Of a stretch of DNA of 64,000 nucleotides, positions 11,204 through 24,490 are shown one piece after another (position 1 is the stretch's first letter; every line of letters starts with the position of its first letter). This stretch comes from Astropecten irregularis (taxonomy: Eukaryota > Echinodermata > Asteroidea > Paxillosida > Astropectinidae). A program made the translations under genes and the position numbers. A model generated the notes under the pieces. That model searched no databases. It was not told the origin of the DNA and saw only the letters and a program-made list of their open reading frames with translations. The stretch lies in contig OZ020244.1 in NCBI GenBank assembly GCA_963971285.1, forward strand, positions 8,804,001 to 8,868,000, written 5' to 3'.

Positions 11204-14200
11204 ATGGCGGCGCTTGGGTGCTTCGTTTGCTCGACGAAGAAAAGTTCACGTTTTCATAATATAACTACGTACGTAGACGATATTTCGAAGTGTTTTTTGA
11301 TGGCTTTTGACACCGAAGACACGGAGAACAGACGGGTGTGTGCTTCATGCGTTGATAATTTGACGACATTCAGAAAAACGGGGAAGACGTTCGGCCAACG
11401 CGTCGCTAGTAAAGGCAAAGCAGGGTTTCGTGGACAAAGGAAGATCGGGGGCAAACGTAAACGATCACCCAGCGGTACCGGAGATCGGGAAGATGTGGAC
11501 GCCGGGCCTGGGGCACCGGCAGAGGAGGGAGCCGGAGACAGGAACATCGCCGAGCCAGCCGAAATGGAAGAGGAGGGAGTGAATTCAGTTCTGGAAGTCG
11601 ACATTGCGGGTCCTTCGTCAAGTTCGTGCCACCGGCACCAACCATGCTACCATCAACAAGAATTGGAACGGCTGTTGACTGTGTCCGACAACATTCCACT
11701 GACCAGTCAACAGGAACACTTATTTACAAGAATAGCGAACAAAAAGCAGAATGAATCTGAAGGAGGATTAGTTGTTGCAATAAATACAAGAGGTCGATCA
11801 AAGCGCTTCATAGCTGTCCCACATGTTGAAAGGGGCAGTTCGCAAGCAACATTGAGAACAAAACGGCAACGTAGCCAGTTTCTTGAAATGGTAAAGAAAC
11901 TGGTTACTACCCCCGACAGTTCCCCACACCCCTCAAGAACTCCATCACCAATGCCTGCACCAGTAACACCAACTTCATCACACGTTGAGAGTCAACGATC
12001 CTTCCACGTAAAGAGAAACAAAGCTGAGTACGCCGAAGCCATGAAGTCGGCAGGAATCAAAGTCCTTGGGAAATTTTCGAGGGATGCTGTGAAACACATC
12101 AAGTCAGTTGTGCCCTACAATATGTTCCGGCTACTGAATCGGGTGTTTCGCGCCGAGGGGTTTGATGTCCTGGGCTCTGAACGCCAACTTCGTGAAGAAC
12201 TCAGAGACATTGAATTCGAATATGAGTGTGGCTCCTTTCGCAATCAGAAGCGGAATGTGACGTGCCACTTCATTAGAGTAACCGATGTTGTCGATGTCAT
12301 CCGCCGAATGGTCAACGAGTCGAGGCAGGCTGGGGAGCTTTACCAGCCATCAAACATCCCTCAGGGTACGTATAATTTGTATAAACTGTCATTGAAGTCA
12401 AACTAGGGCCTAAAAAATTGTTCACAACAATTTTTTTTTATGAAAGGCTAGGCTTAATATGCTAGATTTAAATTTAAAATCATTTTGAAAATGTATTACT
12501 GTAGGCCCCTATCTACAATTTCTTTTAAAGGGTTTATACATAGTTTTCTTTTCATGATTGTGGCTTTGGTGGAAAGAAAAAGTCTGTGAACCTGTCATGG
12601 AAATAAACAGGCCGAGGATGTTGCCGTTAATTTTTAAAATATTAACAATGAATCATTATAAATTTGGTATTAATTTGTTTCCTCGTTTCATTTTATAGGT
12701 ACTTTGGCATTGCATGTGACAGGAGATAAAGGAGGAACGTCAACGAAGTTGCTCCTACAGATGCTGAACAGCACCAAGCAACACTCGGTGAAGTCTGCAA
12801 AACTTCTTGGCTTCTTTGAAGGAGGACCAGATGACAGGTTATTATTGTTTTAATCTTAAAACCCATATGCCTCGCCTATACACTATTGCCAAGTTCAAGA
12901 AGAATTGGTTTAACAGTTTGTAATAATGGTAGCAAACTTTCCTTGACATATTTCTGTGTGATGCGTTATTGTCTTCAAATAATTAGTGAAATAAGATCCA
13001 CAATGATCCACAATAGCCAGCCATAAATGTCAATAAGAAAAATACAGAGTGCAAATCTTACTTCTTTCTCACAAATGGAACAGAAACTAAGAGGAACCAT
13101 GCAAGGTAATCTAAGCTTGTCATCTCAAAAATTGAAGTATTTCAGTATTTTTAAATTATATAATACGTGTCAACATTACTGATGTTTAACTTGAAATATC
13201 TTTATTATAATAGATCCAGCATGGAGGCAGCCTTTCAGCCAGTGTTTGATGCCCTACATGAAGCGTCCGAGCACATCGCAGACTATGCATTGACGTCGCC
13301 GGTCCCTCAACCTCCTCATGAAATGCCGCTAGATAAACCAGGTAAGCGGGGTTTTTCATGTTGCTGCCAACCACATCAATCTCCATTGATGAGTACCATT
13401 CTCCAAACTGGGTACCACTGAATTTGTACTCTTGCCGAGTAAGAAAATATGTCTTCAGTGAACCCTAAAGCCTGCTGTTTCAATTGTGATCATACTTTGA
13501 TTTCTAAGACCTGTTGAACCTTATTTATCAAGCAGAACTCCCATGGAAACCTATGCATCCCCTCAATGACGACAATGTCACCATCAGCAAGGATTGCAGA
13601 TACTGCTTGGCTAATGAACAGGTTTCATCCAAGACAATGGAGCAAGGTAATTTAATTGTGGACATATTTTATCAGACATGCAACTTTTCCTCAGATCAGC
13701 TGATGTTCTCTTTTTTTTTTCATTTCACTCTTATGCCATTGAAAAGTGAAAAACACTGTACAAAGTATGGTAAAGATTGGAATTTCCTCTTTTTTTGTTA
13801 AGTCCAAGTTGCATGGCTGTTTTATACAATAATTATTATTTTTCAGGAATCGTAAATTTGCTAAGCCTTGAAGGGGGAAACGTAAATGACCCTCTTTTTA
13901 CATAAACATAATATAGCATTTACATTGATCAATTCCCTACCTCAACCCAAAGGAAATCAACCCCCCCCCCCCCCCCTTAAGGATTCAAGCTGTTGGATAT
14001 TGAATTTTACATTAAAATCTATCATGGCAAGTTTTTTTGTTATTTCTGTTGTCTTTTGTTAGATGTTGCACGCCATCTCAAGGATTCAGGAGCAGCAGTA
14101 ACAGGAGAGGAATTGCCTGCAGATCCAGAGCGTGGTGGAGATGCATCTACTACATCCAAGCCTGCTGGTGGTGAACACTCATCAACATCTGCTGGTAATG

Positions 14201-15555
14201 AAGAGAAAGATGTGTTCCGTTTGTGCCAGTTGACCTATGGAGGTGATTGGGAGTGGCTTGCAAAGCTTTTAGGCTTCACTGGCCCAAACGGAAAACACTA
14301 TTGTCTTCATTGCCAAACGACACTTCAGCAGTTGGCGAAAGGAACTCCCCATGCCCTGCATATCCTCCCTAGGTACCGTCATCTCACCGAAACGGATGGA
14401 GTCAAAGACCAGTTGCGGACTTTAGATGAGTGTCGGCAGGAAAGCCAACATTTTGCCGATGCTGGTAGTATAACGAAAGATGCATCAAACTTCTTAAACT
14501 GTATTCATAAGCCAATTATCTGTGGGGAGGGGGAAATTCTAGATCAGTTTAGTACAACACCACTTCATATTAGTTTAGGGCTGGGTAAGCATATCATGGA
14601 TGTTGTAGAACGTAGTATAGATCAACTGGATGACGAGGTAAGAAAAGCCAAGGTTGTATATAGTGAGGACATCAGAGAGTTTAATTCGAGGAGAGAGGCG
14701 TTAAACGGCGACAAAACCAGACTAGGGATAGAAATACGCACACTAGAATTAACGAAGCAGGGGAAGGAGGAGACGGCGCAGGGTGTAATAGACGCTAACC
14801 CGCAGCATTTTGCGAGACTTAATAATCGGCTTGTGTCTAACACAAATATTGCCAGAGAGTCGAGGAAGCAGGTGCAAGAATGTAAAAAAGATGTGAAAGC
14901 AATTGATGGACAAATAAAAGAAATTCAGAGGCAAGTGGATGCTGTTGATAAGTTGTTAAACGAACTTTCTAAAGAAATGGAAAAGGTCAAGGGGCCCTTC
15001 AGAACAAAATTTGACAATGTTATGGATACATTGAATCTAAAGAGAGCAGCATATCACAGTGGAGCCTTTGTTGGATCTGACATTCATAAAGTGTTTAAAT
15101 CAGAGAATATATGTAAATTTGCAGATGTATTTAAGCCTATCAAGATAGATGAAATTATATTTAGTTCGCATGGTAAGAAAGAATGTATTACCACTCTCCT
15201 TAACAAATTCAGAATGTGTTACATATTGTATACAGCATGTCGTCCTTTTTGTAAACATGAAGTAGAATTGCTTGTTTTGCGCTGCTGCAGTTTTGGTTGC
15301 TGGTTTCCAGTAAATTTCCCTGAGGAAAATCTGAAGCGCAAGTTTCATTTGTTAACTGTTGAAGTGCCACGTCAGGCCAGACGACTCCTCTCAACAGGTA
15401 TGTACACTGAGCAGGCATCAGAGAGCATCCACCCATACGTTAATAAGCTTGAGAGAATGTATTCGTCTGTCCAAAATATCTCCCAGAGACAACAATTAAT
15501 TGCTAAGCAACATAATTTATATACAGTGGCTCGCTCATACGAAGGAGGAAAGTAA
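11204..15555 (+). CDS. Five-exon gene for a DDE-transposase-like protein (about 1010 aa)
   Basis: Exons 11204-12365, 12699-12837, 13214-13341, 13536-13646 and 14063-15555 keep one frame (1011 codons including stop). Introns begin GTACGT, GTTATT, GTAAGC and GTAATT, and end in ATAG, ATAG, GCAG and TTAG. The start AAAATGGCGGCG is the first in a good context. The N-terminus has a CFVC...CASC zinc-type motif, then a basic, Pro/Ser-rich linker. Exon 2 holds VTGDKGGTSTKL (probable first Asp), exon 5 GGDWEWLAKLLGFTG and HYCLHC (probable second Asp with a zinc CxxC), then TTPLHISLGLG. A coiled coil of about 150 residues follows, then EQASESIHPYVNKLER (probable Glu). I recognise this block order from uncharacterised transposase-like proteins of cnidarians and other invertebrates; CxxC and His inside the catalytic domain recall RAG1/Transib. 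No terminal repeats were found, so it may be domesticated. I do not know its function. Confidence 0.7.
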
Positions 15556-15875
15556 ATATGTAATCATGGTAATAATCAAATATGTACTGATGTCATCAAT
15601 TGCTCAAACTCGGACAAATTGTGTGCACAATCTTCAGATATCCAACAACTGCACTCAAGTCAAACTTTGTTTATATGTTGTACATGTATATATCCGTTTT
15701 AATGATTATGTATATATATCTGTTTTAATGATTAGCTGCTGCACTCGTATTTTGTCTTCTTGTGGTAAATTGCAGTTTTGTATATTTTTCTGTTTCAATA
15801 ATTGCTCTCTTGTAAATGCATTTTCCTTATGTTTTATTCTTTGTGTTTTTACTGTACAGTAAACTGCATTTGTTT

Positions 15876-16137
15876 AAAGGCACCGTCATACTTTGGTAGT
15901 GTATATGTAGTAGAAATCTTCACAGATTTACGTATAACTTACAGGGTATAAAGATGGTGATGGTACATACCAGACAGATTTTTAAAATACCGTGGCCTTT
16001 TCGCTGTTTTCTCGAAAAGTGGGCATCATATATGGGACCGACAATTTCACAGATGACTATTACTAGTACTGTATCTTCCTTGATATAGTTGCCTATCAAA
16101 TTTTTATTTCTTTGAAAAAACCCAGAGTATGATAATT
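15876..16137 (+). repeat. Small MITE family, copy A
   Basis: It begins with AAGGCACCGTCATACTTTGG and ends with ACCCAGAGTATGAT, near-complementary ends. Internal blocks AAATCTTCACAGATTTACG and GGGTATAAAGATGGTGATGG recur in the copies at 17325, 18755, 20137 and 53803. Confidence 0.6.
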
Positions 16138-16397
16138 TATTTACCTTTAATTTAAATAAGCGCTTTGTAAATTTAATGTTACTTTGTTTCCTGTTTTAGG
16201 CGATAGTTTTGTTTTGTTTGGGATTTATCGTTAGTGTACTCACAACTGTTATGTCATGTGTATCATCAGAGTCGACTTTGAAAAGAATTCTGATTTTTTG
16301 TGTGATCAGTTTTGTAAAGGATCTGGGAGCCTAATGTTTTTATGAACCTCATTTGAATTGAACAAAGAACTGCATTTTTGTGTCAGCCTTTGTAAGA

Positions 16398-16403
16398 AAT
16401 AAA
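16398..16403 (+). terminator. Candidate polyadenylation signal
   Basis: AATAAA lies about 840 bases downstream of the stop codon of the DDE-like gene, after a copy of the small MITE family. It is the clearest such signal on the plus strand there, but transcript data are absent. Confidence 0.35.
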
Positions 16404-16835
16404 ACATTTATTGGCCATGAACAGAACAAAGAAATGTTTCCATTGACTTATTTTCTATAACACTCTGAATTTTTAAAGTGATTGTAATGTTATGTTAAAT
16501 ACCTCCATGTTCCAAACTTCAATAAGACCTAATTCAATCTGTGTCCGGAAATTGGAACTGTATATCCATTGCATGAACCACATTTACAAAGCAATTATAA
16601 ACATTATATTTGTTAACTATGATATTCAGAGGTCAGTATCTAATAATGTACATTTGTTTAAATCTTCAAAATTTTGACTAATCGGGGCGAAACTCGTGAA
16701 AAAAGGGGCAGCAAAATGGAGTTCTGTGACGCGAGTCGGCGAGCGTGACTGATGTACATGTATGCTGTGCCTGAGGCCGGAGGGTCGTCAGTAGTATGTG
16801 AGGGACATCTCGAGCCTGTTTGTGAGGGTTCCAGG

Positions 16836-17156
16836 AGGGAACCGGGAGGAGGAGGAGGAGGAAATGAGGTAATTGTGAGGAGGGGAGGAGGGAGGATGCA
16901 GAGGAGGAGTGAGTGGTGGTGTTGGTGGTGGTGGCTGAGGCGGAGGAGGGAAGGGAGGAGGTGGTTGCTGTGTAGTGATGGAGGAGTGGGTAGATGAGAT
17001 GGAAGAGATATAGGTGAGGTTGGGGTGACGTCATGGACAAGATAGGACATGTTGACAAAAGAGGGGAGGTTGAGGTGACGTCATGGACAAGATGGGACAA
17101 GTTGGCCGTAGAAGCGACGTTGTTGTCACGCAGTCACGGACAAGATGGGACAAGTC
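16836..17156. repeat. Purine-rich simple repeat and about 50-bp minisatellite
   Basis: 16840-16990 is a GGA/GGT-rich strand-asymmetric run. From 17014 a unit containing GTGACGTCATGGACAAGAT and GGGACAAGTTG is repeated three times (near 17014, 17065 and 17120) with increasing divergence. Minus-strand ORFs across it merely translate the repeat. Confidence 0.7.
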
Positions 17157-17324
17157 CGCTCAGAACAAAGGGCGGATGAGGAGAAGTAAATGACTCTGGC
17201 AATGTTGTCTCGCGATTTTGATTGGTTTTTATAGTCAAAATACTGAAAAAGCATATTAAGTATCGTTGTCCGTGAATGGTGTGTCTGCTTTGCAAACACT
17301 GTTGGTGCCAGAGAAGACCATATG

Positions 17325-17712
17325 AAAGGTAATATCATTCTTTTTTTCTTTTTTTTTGACAAAGAAATACAGATTCATTGGCAAAAATATTAAGGACGAT
17401 ACAGTAACAGTTATCTGTGAAATTTCAGTCCCATACGGTACCCACTTTTTTAGAAAACAGTGAAAAACGGCCACAGTATTTAAGTCTTTTCTTTTTCTTT
17501 TTGATCTTTTCCCTTTTATTTTTGATCTTTAAAATATCAACAACAACAACAAGAATAATGTTTGTCACTGGTTTTACTCTATTTTTCGGGATAAATACAG
17601 CAATTTTAACGGTATGTTCCTATATCATCACCATCTTTATACCCTGTAGGTTACACGTAAATTTGAGAAGATTTCTGTTTCGGTATGCTGCCAATTAGTA
17701 TGATGCTACCTT
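17325..17712 (-). repeat. Small MITE family, copy C (reverse)
   Basis: It is in the opposite orientation to copy A. It shares the GAAAACAGTGAAAA(A)CGGCC block with 18764 and the CATCTTTATACCCTGTAGG block with copies D and E. A T-rich low-complexity run near 17338-17360 lies inside it. Confidence 0.5.
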
Positions 17713-18554
17713 TAAGTCGAATACGCTGCCAATCGTGCATTTTCATAACAGGAGGATTTATGCTCTCACTCAAGTTGTAGAAAATATATTTTACTTCAAA
17801 TTACTTCAATAATGAATACAATACCGGATATGCTGTACTGTGAGGATACACAGCCCATTGAGTGGTGGAAAAATGAGCCACATCCGAACTTGGTGTGACT
17901 TATGTATGCAAATGTCGAACTCGATAGTGTTATCAAACATCTACGGAGACTGAGAAATGGGTCAAACATCTGTGCATCCGGTGTCTGGTTAAGATCGAGT
18001 AATTGGTAGGAAAACATAAGAGGTAGCTACCGCCATGGTCTGTGTGATCTGCTTTTCTATTGCATAGCGTTATTCCTTTGTACATGTAGTGAACCATATT
18101 CAAACCATCTTGGAAACTGCTTTGTTATGAGTAGGTCTACCATACTCTCCTGACGAATGGTACTACCCACTGCAGGATACCCAGTTTCACTATGAGGCAA
18201 TGTCCGCTGACCAGCTCAAGCTCGGAATAGGAGTACCCCTTCCGTGAATGTGCACTGAGTTGTTTACGGGAGGACGGGTAACTGACGTCACAACACGATT
18301 GCCCAATTCATTCGGTGGTCCTGTTCGGACCTGTAACTACCCCTCCCCTGCCACAACCCCCCCCCCCCCCCCCCCACCTCCCCATTAGCGCTGTATTGGG
18401 AAAACATCCGCCTGCATATAACTCCAGTACCGGTAATAGACAAAACATAAACTGCACTACATAATTTACTCCACGAAACTTTTCTCATTTAAATAATACT
18501 GCATACTGTTCGTTATGCCAGTTTATTTTAAAAACATTCTCGTAATAGGAAAAC

Positions 18555-18754
18555 NNNNNNNNNNNNNNNNNNNNNNNNNNNNNNNNNNNNNNNNNNNNNN
18601 NNNNNNNNNNNNNNNNNNNNNNNNNNNNNNNNNNNNNNNNNNNNNNNNNNNNNNNNNNNNNNNNNNNNNNNNNNNNNNNNNNNNNNNNNNNNNNNNNNNN
18701 NNNNNNNNNNNNNNNNNNNNNNNNNNNNNNNNNNNNNNNNNNNNNNNNNNNNNN
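18555..18754. other. Assembly gap of 200 N
   Basis: Exactly 200 unknown bases, the usual placeholder for a gap of unknown size. The flanks on both sides belong to the small MITE family, so the gap probably reflects repeat collapse. Reading frames drawn through it are meaningless. Confidence 0.98.
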
Positions 18755-18915
18755 CTTTTTGAGAAAACAGTGAAAACCGGCCACAGTATTTCTTAAGTGT
18801 TTAACTAATTGCTAGATAAATACACCATTTCAGGCGGACACCGCAGTCTTCATACCCTGTAGGCCCTAAGTGATACGTAAATCTGTGAACATTTCTGTTT
18901 TGGTTTATTACCAAA
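18755..18915 (-). repeat. Small MITE family, copy D (cut by the gap)
   Basis: It shares GAGAAAACAGTGAAAACCGG and the CATACCCTGTAGG...AAATCTGTGAACATTTCTG segment with copy C, and ends near ATTACCAAAGTAC. Its other end is lost in the gap. Confidence 0.5.
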
Positions 18916-19084
18916 GTACAAAACGAGGGTAGAGAAGTCTAGTGCTTTGCGAAAGTGGCGGGCAATGGCATTCCTATAAATAAGAAAACGGTTGTTTTTT
19001 TATGGCGCCCCTTTTTATTACTATGGCTTTCATTTCCGACCGACAGTCGGGCTTGGCCGACCGTCACCCCAAAATTGTAAAAGG

Positions 19085-19450
19085 GAGTTCAGCGCCCCAG
19101 TTACTGGGTGTATTAGTTATGCTTGTTAGATATTTCTCTAGTCTGTAGTCGATTGGGAGGATACGATCATTAATAGGCTTGCATAATGAATGAATAATGA
19201 CCTATCTTATTATTATTTATTTTGTTTGGGCCTAATAATGAGCTGTTCAATTTTGACAATACTCAATACTAGGCCTAGGACCTAACATGGTTAACAATAC
19301 TGTATTGGATTAGTGCCAGTGTAGACCCAGTAACCAGGGCGCTGAACTGCTTTTTTTTTAATTGTGGGGTTGATGGTCTGTCTAGCCCGATCGTTACCCC
19401 CCCCCCCCCCCCCAAAAAAAAAAAAATGGGAGTTCAGCACCCCAGTTACT
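19085..19450. repeat. Fold-back repeat around AGTTCAGCGCCCCAGTTACT
   Basis: The word GAGTTCAGC(G/A)CCCCAGTTACT occurs at 19086-19105 and 19430-19450, and its complement CCAGTAACCAGGGCGCTGAACT at 19329-19350. The pair 19329/19450 makes a short inverted-repeat element that includes a C15-A13 run. The 19086 copy looks like one arm of another copy. Confidence 0.6.
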
Positions 19451-20136
19451 CAGTCTAATGCCAGGACATCTTGTTTCAAAATTCAAAATCGCATAGGCCT
19501 ACACTAGGTTTGTTTAAACACTGTGAAGCCTTAGCCCTCGTATAAATAATAAAGAAATTTTTGTTAATTGTATTTTAAATAACAACAATTCAGGGACACA
19601 CAAAGACGAGTGGTAAATTACTCTTGAAGTATAAAACTTTAATTATTCCATCTTCCTTAATTGGACAGAAAAAAATCTAAACCAAGAATGGAAGTCAAAT
19701 TGAATGAACTTAAGTTAAATGAGTAATTTGGAATCAATTATTTGAAATTTATTTATTTAAATTGTTTTGTTTGGCCTTATAGACTGTGACTGCACAACGA
19801 TTACCAGCACAACGACGGGGATGTTTCTCACACAGTGCCATAATGTTGGCTCTGAAAAGAGCCGTTTGGTTGTGGCCCCTACATTACCGGGCGGTTAAAC
19901 TGCCAGGTACAAAAATTCTATGCTAAGTCAATGGAGTTGAGCGGTTTAAAAATTCGTAATGATCAAGTCTTCACGTTGTCATGACGTTTGTAACCACCAC
20001 CAAATTTCGAGGTCATCAATGACTGCCAAGATGAGTATGTTTTAGAAATTTCATTTTTGAGGACGCCATGATGAGTTCACAGTATTTTTGTCTATACTGT
20101 ACATTATGATGCCCATCAATGTTGTACATGTACCCT

Positions 20137-20450
20137 CAAAGGTACTATCATACTTTGGTAAGACACCAAAACAAATCTTCACAGATTTACCTAGATAACT
20201 TTCGGTTTATAAAGATTGTAATGGTAGTTAAAATTCTGCCTGAAATGCTGTATTTATCCAGAAAAGAGTCAAACCATTTGACCCAAACAATTATGATCTC
20301 AGGAAGACCAAAACTCCTGGGAATAGATGATTTCTCAAGAAGTGGCCACTGTATGGGACTGGGCATTTCACAGATGATTGTTTCCGTAGTCTTGATATTT
20401 TCGGCCACGAATCTCAATTTCTTTGACAAAAACCAAAGTATGATTCTAAG
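20137..20450 (+). repeat. Small MITE family, copy B
   Basis: It begins AAAGGTACTATCATACTTTGG and ends AACCAAAGTATGATTCTA, an inverted repeat of about 13 bp. Internally it carries AATCTTCACAGATTTACC and TTTCACAGATGATT. The 154-codon ORF that spans it is incidental. Confidence 0.65.
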
Positions 20451-22683
20451 CTTTAATAAAGTAGTTTATGTAATTGACAGACAATGCCCAGCTGTCACAC
20501 CTAATGAATCAAATTTAAGTACATGTACATACGATTACAGTCTAGTACCCAAAATGTACCATCTGAATCGATTGCAGAGGTGAGAGGAGGTGACAGATTC
20601 CTAATTGGTGCAAGTGTTACACGGTGGCATTCAGAAAGGTCTTGTATCTTCCAAAGTCCCGTTGTCTGCCACTGTTCTGGAGCGATCATCCATTTCACCT
20701 TGGCAAATTCCTGCTGGCCATTGTCAGTCTTACACAGAAGGAAATAGAGTATCTGTCCGAAAAAAAAATACCAATCACCCAATTTGTTGGACAAAGTTCC
20801 ACCCGTTGTGAAAAGAACAGCCACTATGGATGATATAGCTGACTTATTTGTATCTATTTCACAACAGGTGTACTTACAACTCCTTGGGTATTCCTTCTGT
20901 GCAAGGAAGAACTTCGTCATGGATGTGACAGCTGTCCCTGTAGAATGAAGAAGTTCTTTGTCCTCACCCTCCACAGGGACCTTCTTGGCTGTCCTTCTCC
21001 CCTGGATGACGTATTGCGTTTCAGCTGTGGAAAGATATTTGGGAGAAATGTTTGTTAAAAAGAAATATTTCAATGTTGCAGCACATCATAGGCTCGTGTA
21101 CATGTACAGTATATTGAGCCACAAAAGAAACGCAAACGATTGGTCCATTCAATTTATTGGCATATTTTTGACATTTCATTGCAGATGTTTGTGGCACGTG
21201 AACACTTTTTAGTTATGACAACAAGAGCAACCGTCAAGTCATGAACTTTGTACCAAATTTTGTTAAATCTATTAATTTAAGTATGTAAGGGTTCCTGGGT
21301 CGATTCCCAAAGCCCTACGATCGATGGTAAATCAAGTTACGAAGAATAGCCTAAGTAGGGCTGCAGCAGCGGCCTACGATTTATAGCAAGTTGCGATGAG
21401 TTTGGTGAAATCGACCTCCTATTACATAAGACAGTATTCATCCACTGCCATTACCCATCGTACAATGTCACCCATGCTATAGCCACTTCGCCCGACAAAC
21501 CTTATCATTTTGGTGGAAATAAGATTTATTTCCCATTTGCGCTGACATGGGGTGAATTATACTCTAAGTTAGTATAATCTCCAAGAAAAACAATACCGAG
21601 ATTGGGCATGTAAATTATATTGTCAAGAAGTGGTTCAACAACATACACCAGTAGGCCTATACTCACTTGACAATGGACCAGCAGTGGTTGACTCTTCATT
21701 AGCAGCCAGAATGGTCAGCGAGTTACTTGTACATATACTCCCCTCGGGGAGAAAGCCAACCATTGCCATGTACTGGCTGAACTCGTATATCTGGAATAAA
21801 CGTTAGGAAAATTGGGGGAGGGTTTTAGGTGTGGGAGATTCTAAGGACATTTTTGGAAGGTCTGAATTGAAATGCGGTACGCAGCTTAGATTTAATCATT
21901 GCATATTGGGACTCCCCTGCCAATTTTACTTGACCTAAACTTCAAATAGAACATATTAACCGTCTTCTGGCAGCAAGCGCTCGTGTGGCGTGCATGCTCA
22001 GATAATCCATTGCATTTATAATATTGTTGCTGCCGCAAGCCATGACAGCTTCACTGTTCTAGTTCATAACTGAAACAGCTATAGCAGACCTTAGGGGCCG
22101 TCCGCACGAAATGCCGACTTTTTTGCCCCCCCCCCCCCCCCGTACGCATACGCATTTCACATTAGGTTTTCCACTTCTCGTGGTAGGCCTACCTTGCTTT
22201 AGCATCATTAATATGTCACAGCAATCCGGGCCGGTACCGTTTTTGGGACGTCACTTTCAAATTTCCAAATGGATGACTAAAGTGTTTTTTATACATTTAC
22301 AGATGTATTTTACTATTTTGTATTATGTTGAATACGAAAAACGGGGAAAAACTAAACGATCCCGGGCTTTTTAGTAGCCCCTGTACGCATGGCGCACGCC
22401 CCCCCCCCCCTGTACGCAAGGATGACCAAGTATATGAGTGTATTATGGAATGAAGTACATGTGCTTGCTCTTACCCTGTATGCTTCGATTGCAGCTGCTT
22501 CTGGCTGCTTCCTGTTGAGAATTCGGCCACTAAGGATATCGCCATGAACTGTTCAAACCCATACATCCATTGCGATGCTGCAGGACCGTATTTGGCCAAG
22601 GATGCAGTAGCATATGATGCATTATATGCATGCATAAGGTCTGTTGAAGGAAGGGGAAAACCAAAGCTATAAATAAAAAGGTA

Positions 22684-22770
22684 ATCTTCTTTTGTGAGGC
22701 GTCGTGGTCGAGTGGTCAGGCGTTAGATGGCTCAGTTGTGCTTGATCAGCCTTTGTGCGACTTAAGCAGC
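22684..22770 (+). repeat. tRNA-derived SINE head (weak)
   Basis: GTCGTGGTCGAGTGGTCAGG resembles the A-box half of a tRNA-Leu or tRNA-Ser gene, but no convincing B box or cloverleaf follows. It lies in an intron of the CACTA gene. Confidence 0.25.
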
Positions 22771-22777
22771 CAGGACT

Positions 22778-22830
22778 ATACAGGGTGTCCCAGAAAAAAC
22801 GAAACCGAGATTTGTCAGTGTTTAATCCTA
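22778..22830 (+). repeat. Transposon-end fragment (TACAGGGTGTCCCAG type), copy 1
   Basis: The start is TACAGGGTGTCCCAGAAAAA and the fragment runs to GATTTGTCAGTGTTTAA. It recurs in reverse complement at 46618-46682. Such ends are widespread in invertebrate elements; the family cannot be fixed from this fragment. Confidence 0.5.
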
Positions 22831-24357
22831 TTTTAATTTCACTTTGTAATAATATATGATACATAATTATCTGGAAAGCTTAGAGGGAGAACCTCTTCAA
22901 TTACAAACTACCCATGAGATTCATACAAAAATAGAAAAGAAAGCAGCTCAACCAAAAAGATTAAAAAAAATCACAATGATATGTGAATTGAGACGTTTCA
23001 GGAATATGTTAACAAAGCACATGACCAGGGATAATAATATTAATAAGCATACGGAGATTTGTTAGATTTTGTACACACGTTTCTGAGGTACAAATACTTA
23101 TTGAGTTTTCAGACGAACCTGTATTCCAATAGGAAAGTCTCGTTCCACAAGGCTCAGGACTTCATGTAGCTCCTTCTCGACAGCAGTGAGCTCGGTGATG
23201 TCGATTACATGGTCAGTTAACTTTGCAATGCAATCACACAGTCTGAACAACGTTGTCCTCTGCTGATTGCCAAGGGCAACACGAAGAATGTATTTTTAAA
23301 ATACCATGGCCGGCAAGCTTAAAAGAAAAGAAGAGATAATCATTCAAATTACTTTTGGGTCACTGTATGACTGAAATTAAAGAAAATTTATAAAGGCAGT
23401 CAACTTCTATTATTCTTTATTTTGGCATTGATGGTACAACAGTTCACAGTATAATGAACAATGAATAATACCCATAATGACAAGGACTTAGATGTTTGGA
23501 CAAGACAAAGCTAACTCAATAACTAAGAAGAGGTATATTCTTTTCCACTTGCGCTGTTTAAATTCTTAACAAGCCTATTCCTGTCATTTGTTTTTCTTCA
23601 GGAAAATTTCCAAATGGAAATAAGGTGATGCCATACTATGTCTTGATTATGTTAAACACTATGTGTCACTGGATTTGGATTTGGTGAACAGTTCTTTAGG
23701 CATCCAATCAAGGCCCCTTGGCACCCTTATCTGTAATAGCCTGTCATCCGCTGCCTCCTTCTCCTTCTTGGTCATGGTCCACGGTGCACATCTTCTTGGT
23801 CCGAATATGACTGGCCGTCCTAGTGATGCTTCTGCAGCATGTAGCTTGGCCGTGTCGTCCCTCCCGGTTAACAGTCCAAAGAACTTTTTCATCACCACCT
23901 AGTTTTTTAAAGAAATTAGGAAATAAGTGTGATACTACAGAATTCTGATACAGATACTGTAGTGGTAAATTACCCCCCCCCCCCATTTTTTTGTTGTTGG
24001 GGGGGGGGGTTGTATAACAGTCCAACACTAGCATGATTGTTTAGTGAAATTTGACTTGTTTAGTTGCTTCATTTGGGCTTTGGGGGATACAGAAAAATGT
24101 GTGAAATAGTACCGTTTTTTGGCGGGAAAGATCTCGTGATGGAAAACTGGAGAAAACGATTTAAGAAAGTACATGTAATTCCTGCAGTTTTTGGGCGGGG
24201 TTTTGAGATCCGCACTGGACAACTGTGTGGGGAATTCTTGGTGGTAAGGTCAAAGTACATCAAAAATTGGATTATGCAAATGGTGGTTCGCAAGCAATGG
24301 GTTGCTAACCGGGAAAGTTTCGTTGAGAAATGTCAAACATGAAAGTCCATAATTCGA

Positions 24358-24490
24358 GCAGTGTTGGAGTACTCGTACTCGAAGTCGAGTACAACTCGAG
24401 TACCACTAAGCCCGTACTCGGTCATAAGTACTCGGAAAAAACAAGAACTCGACCCGTACTCGTAATTTCGTACTCGAACCCGTCCCCAAA
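24358..24490. repeat. GTACTCG-rich minisatellite
   Basis: Repeats of (T/A)CGTACTCG and CGAGTAC occur about ten times in 130 bases, in both orientations, so the tract is largely palindromic. It lies in a CACTA intron. Confidence 0.65.

Noticed and set aside
16658-17100. Minus-strand ORFs rich in Ser, Pro and His
   Set aside because: They follow the purine-rich tract and minisatellite and have no family resemblance.
18485-18796. ORFs spanning the N run
   Set aside because: They consist mostly of unknown residues across the assembly gap.
20119-20583. 154-codon plus-strand ORF
   Set aside because: It coincides with a MITE copy and antisense CACTA exon text; no motif.
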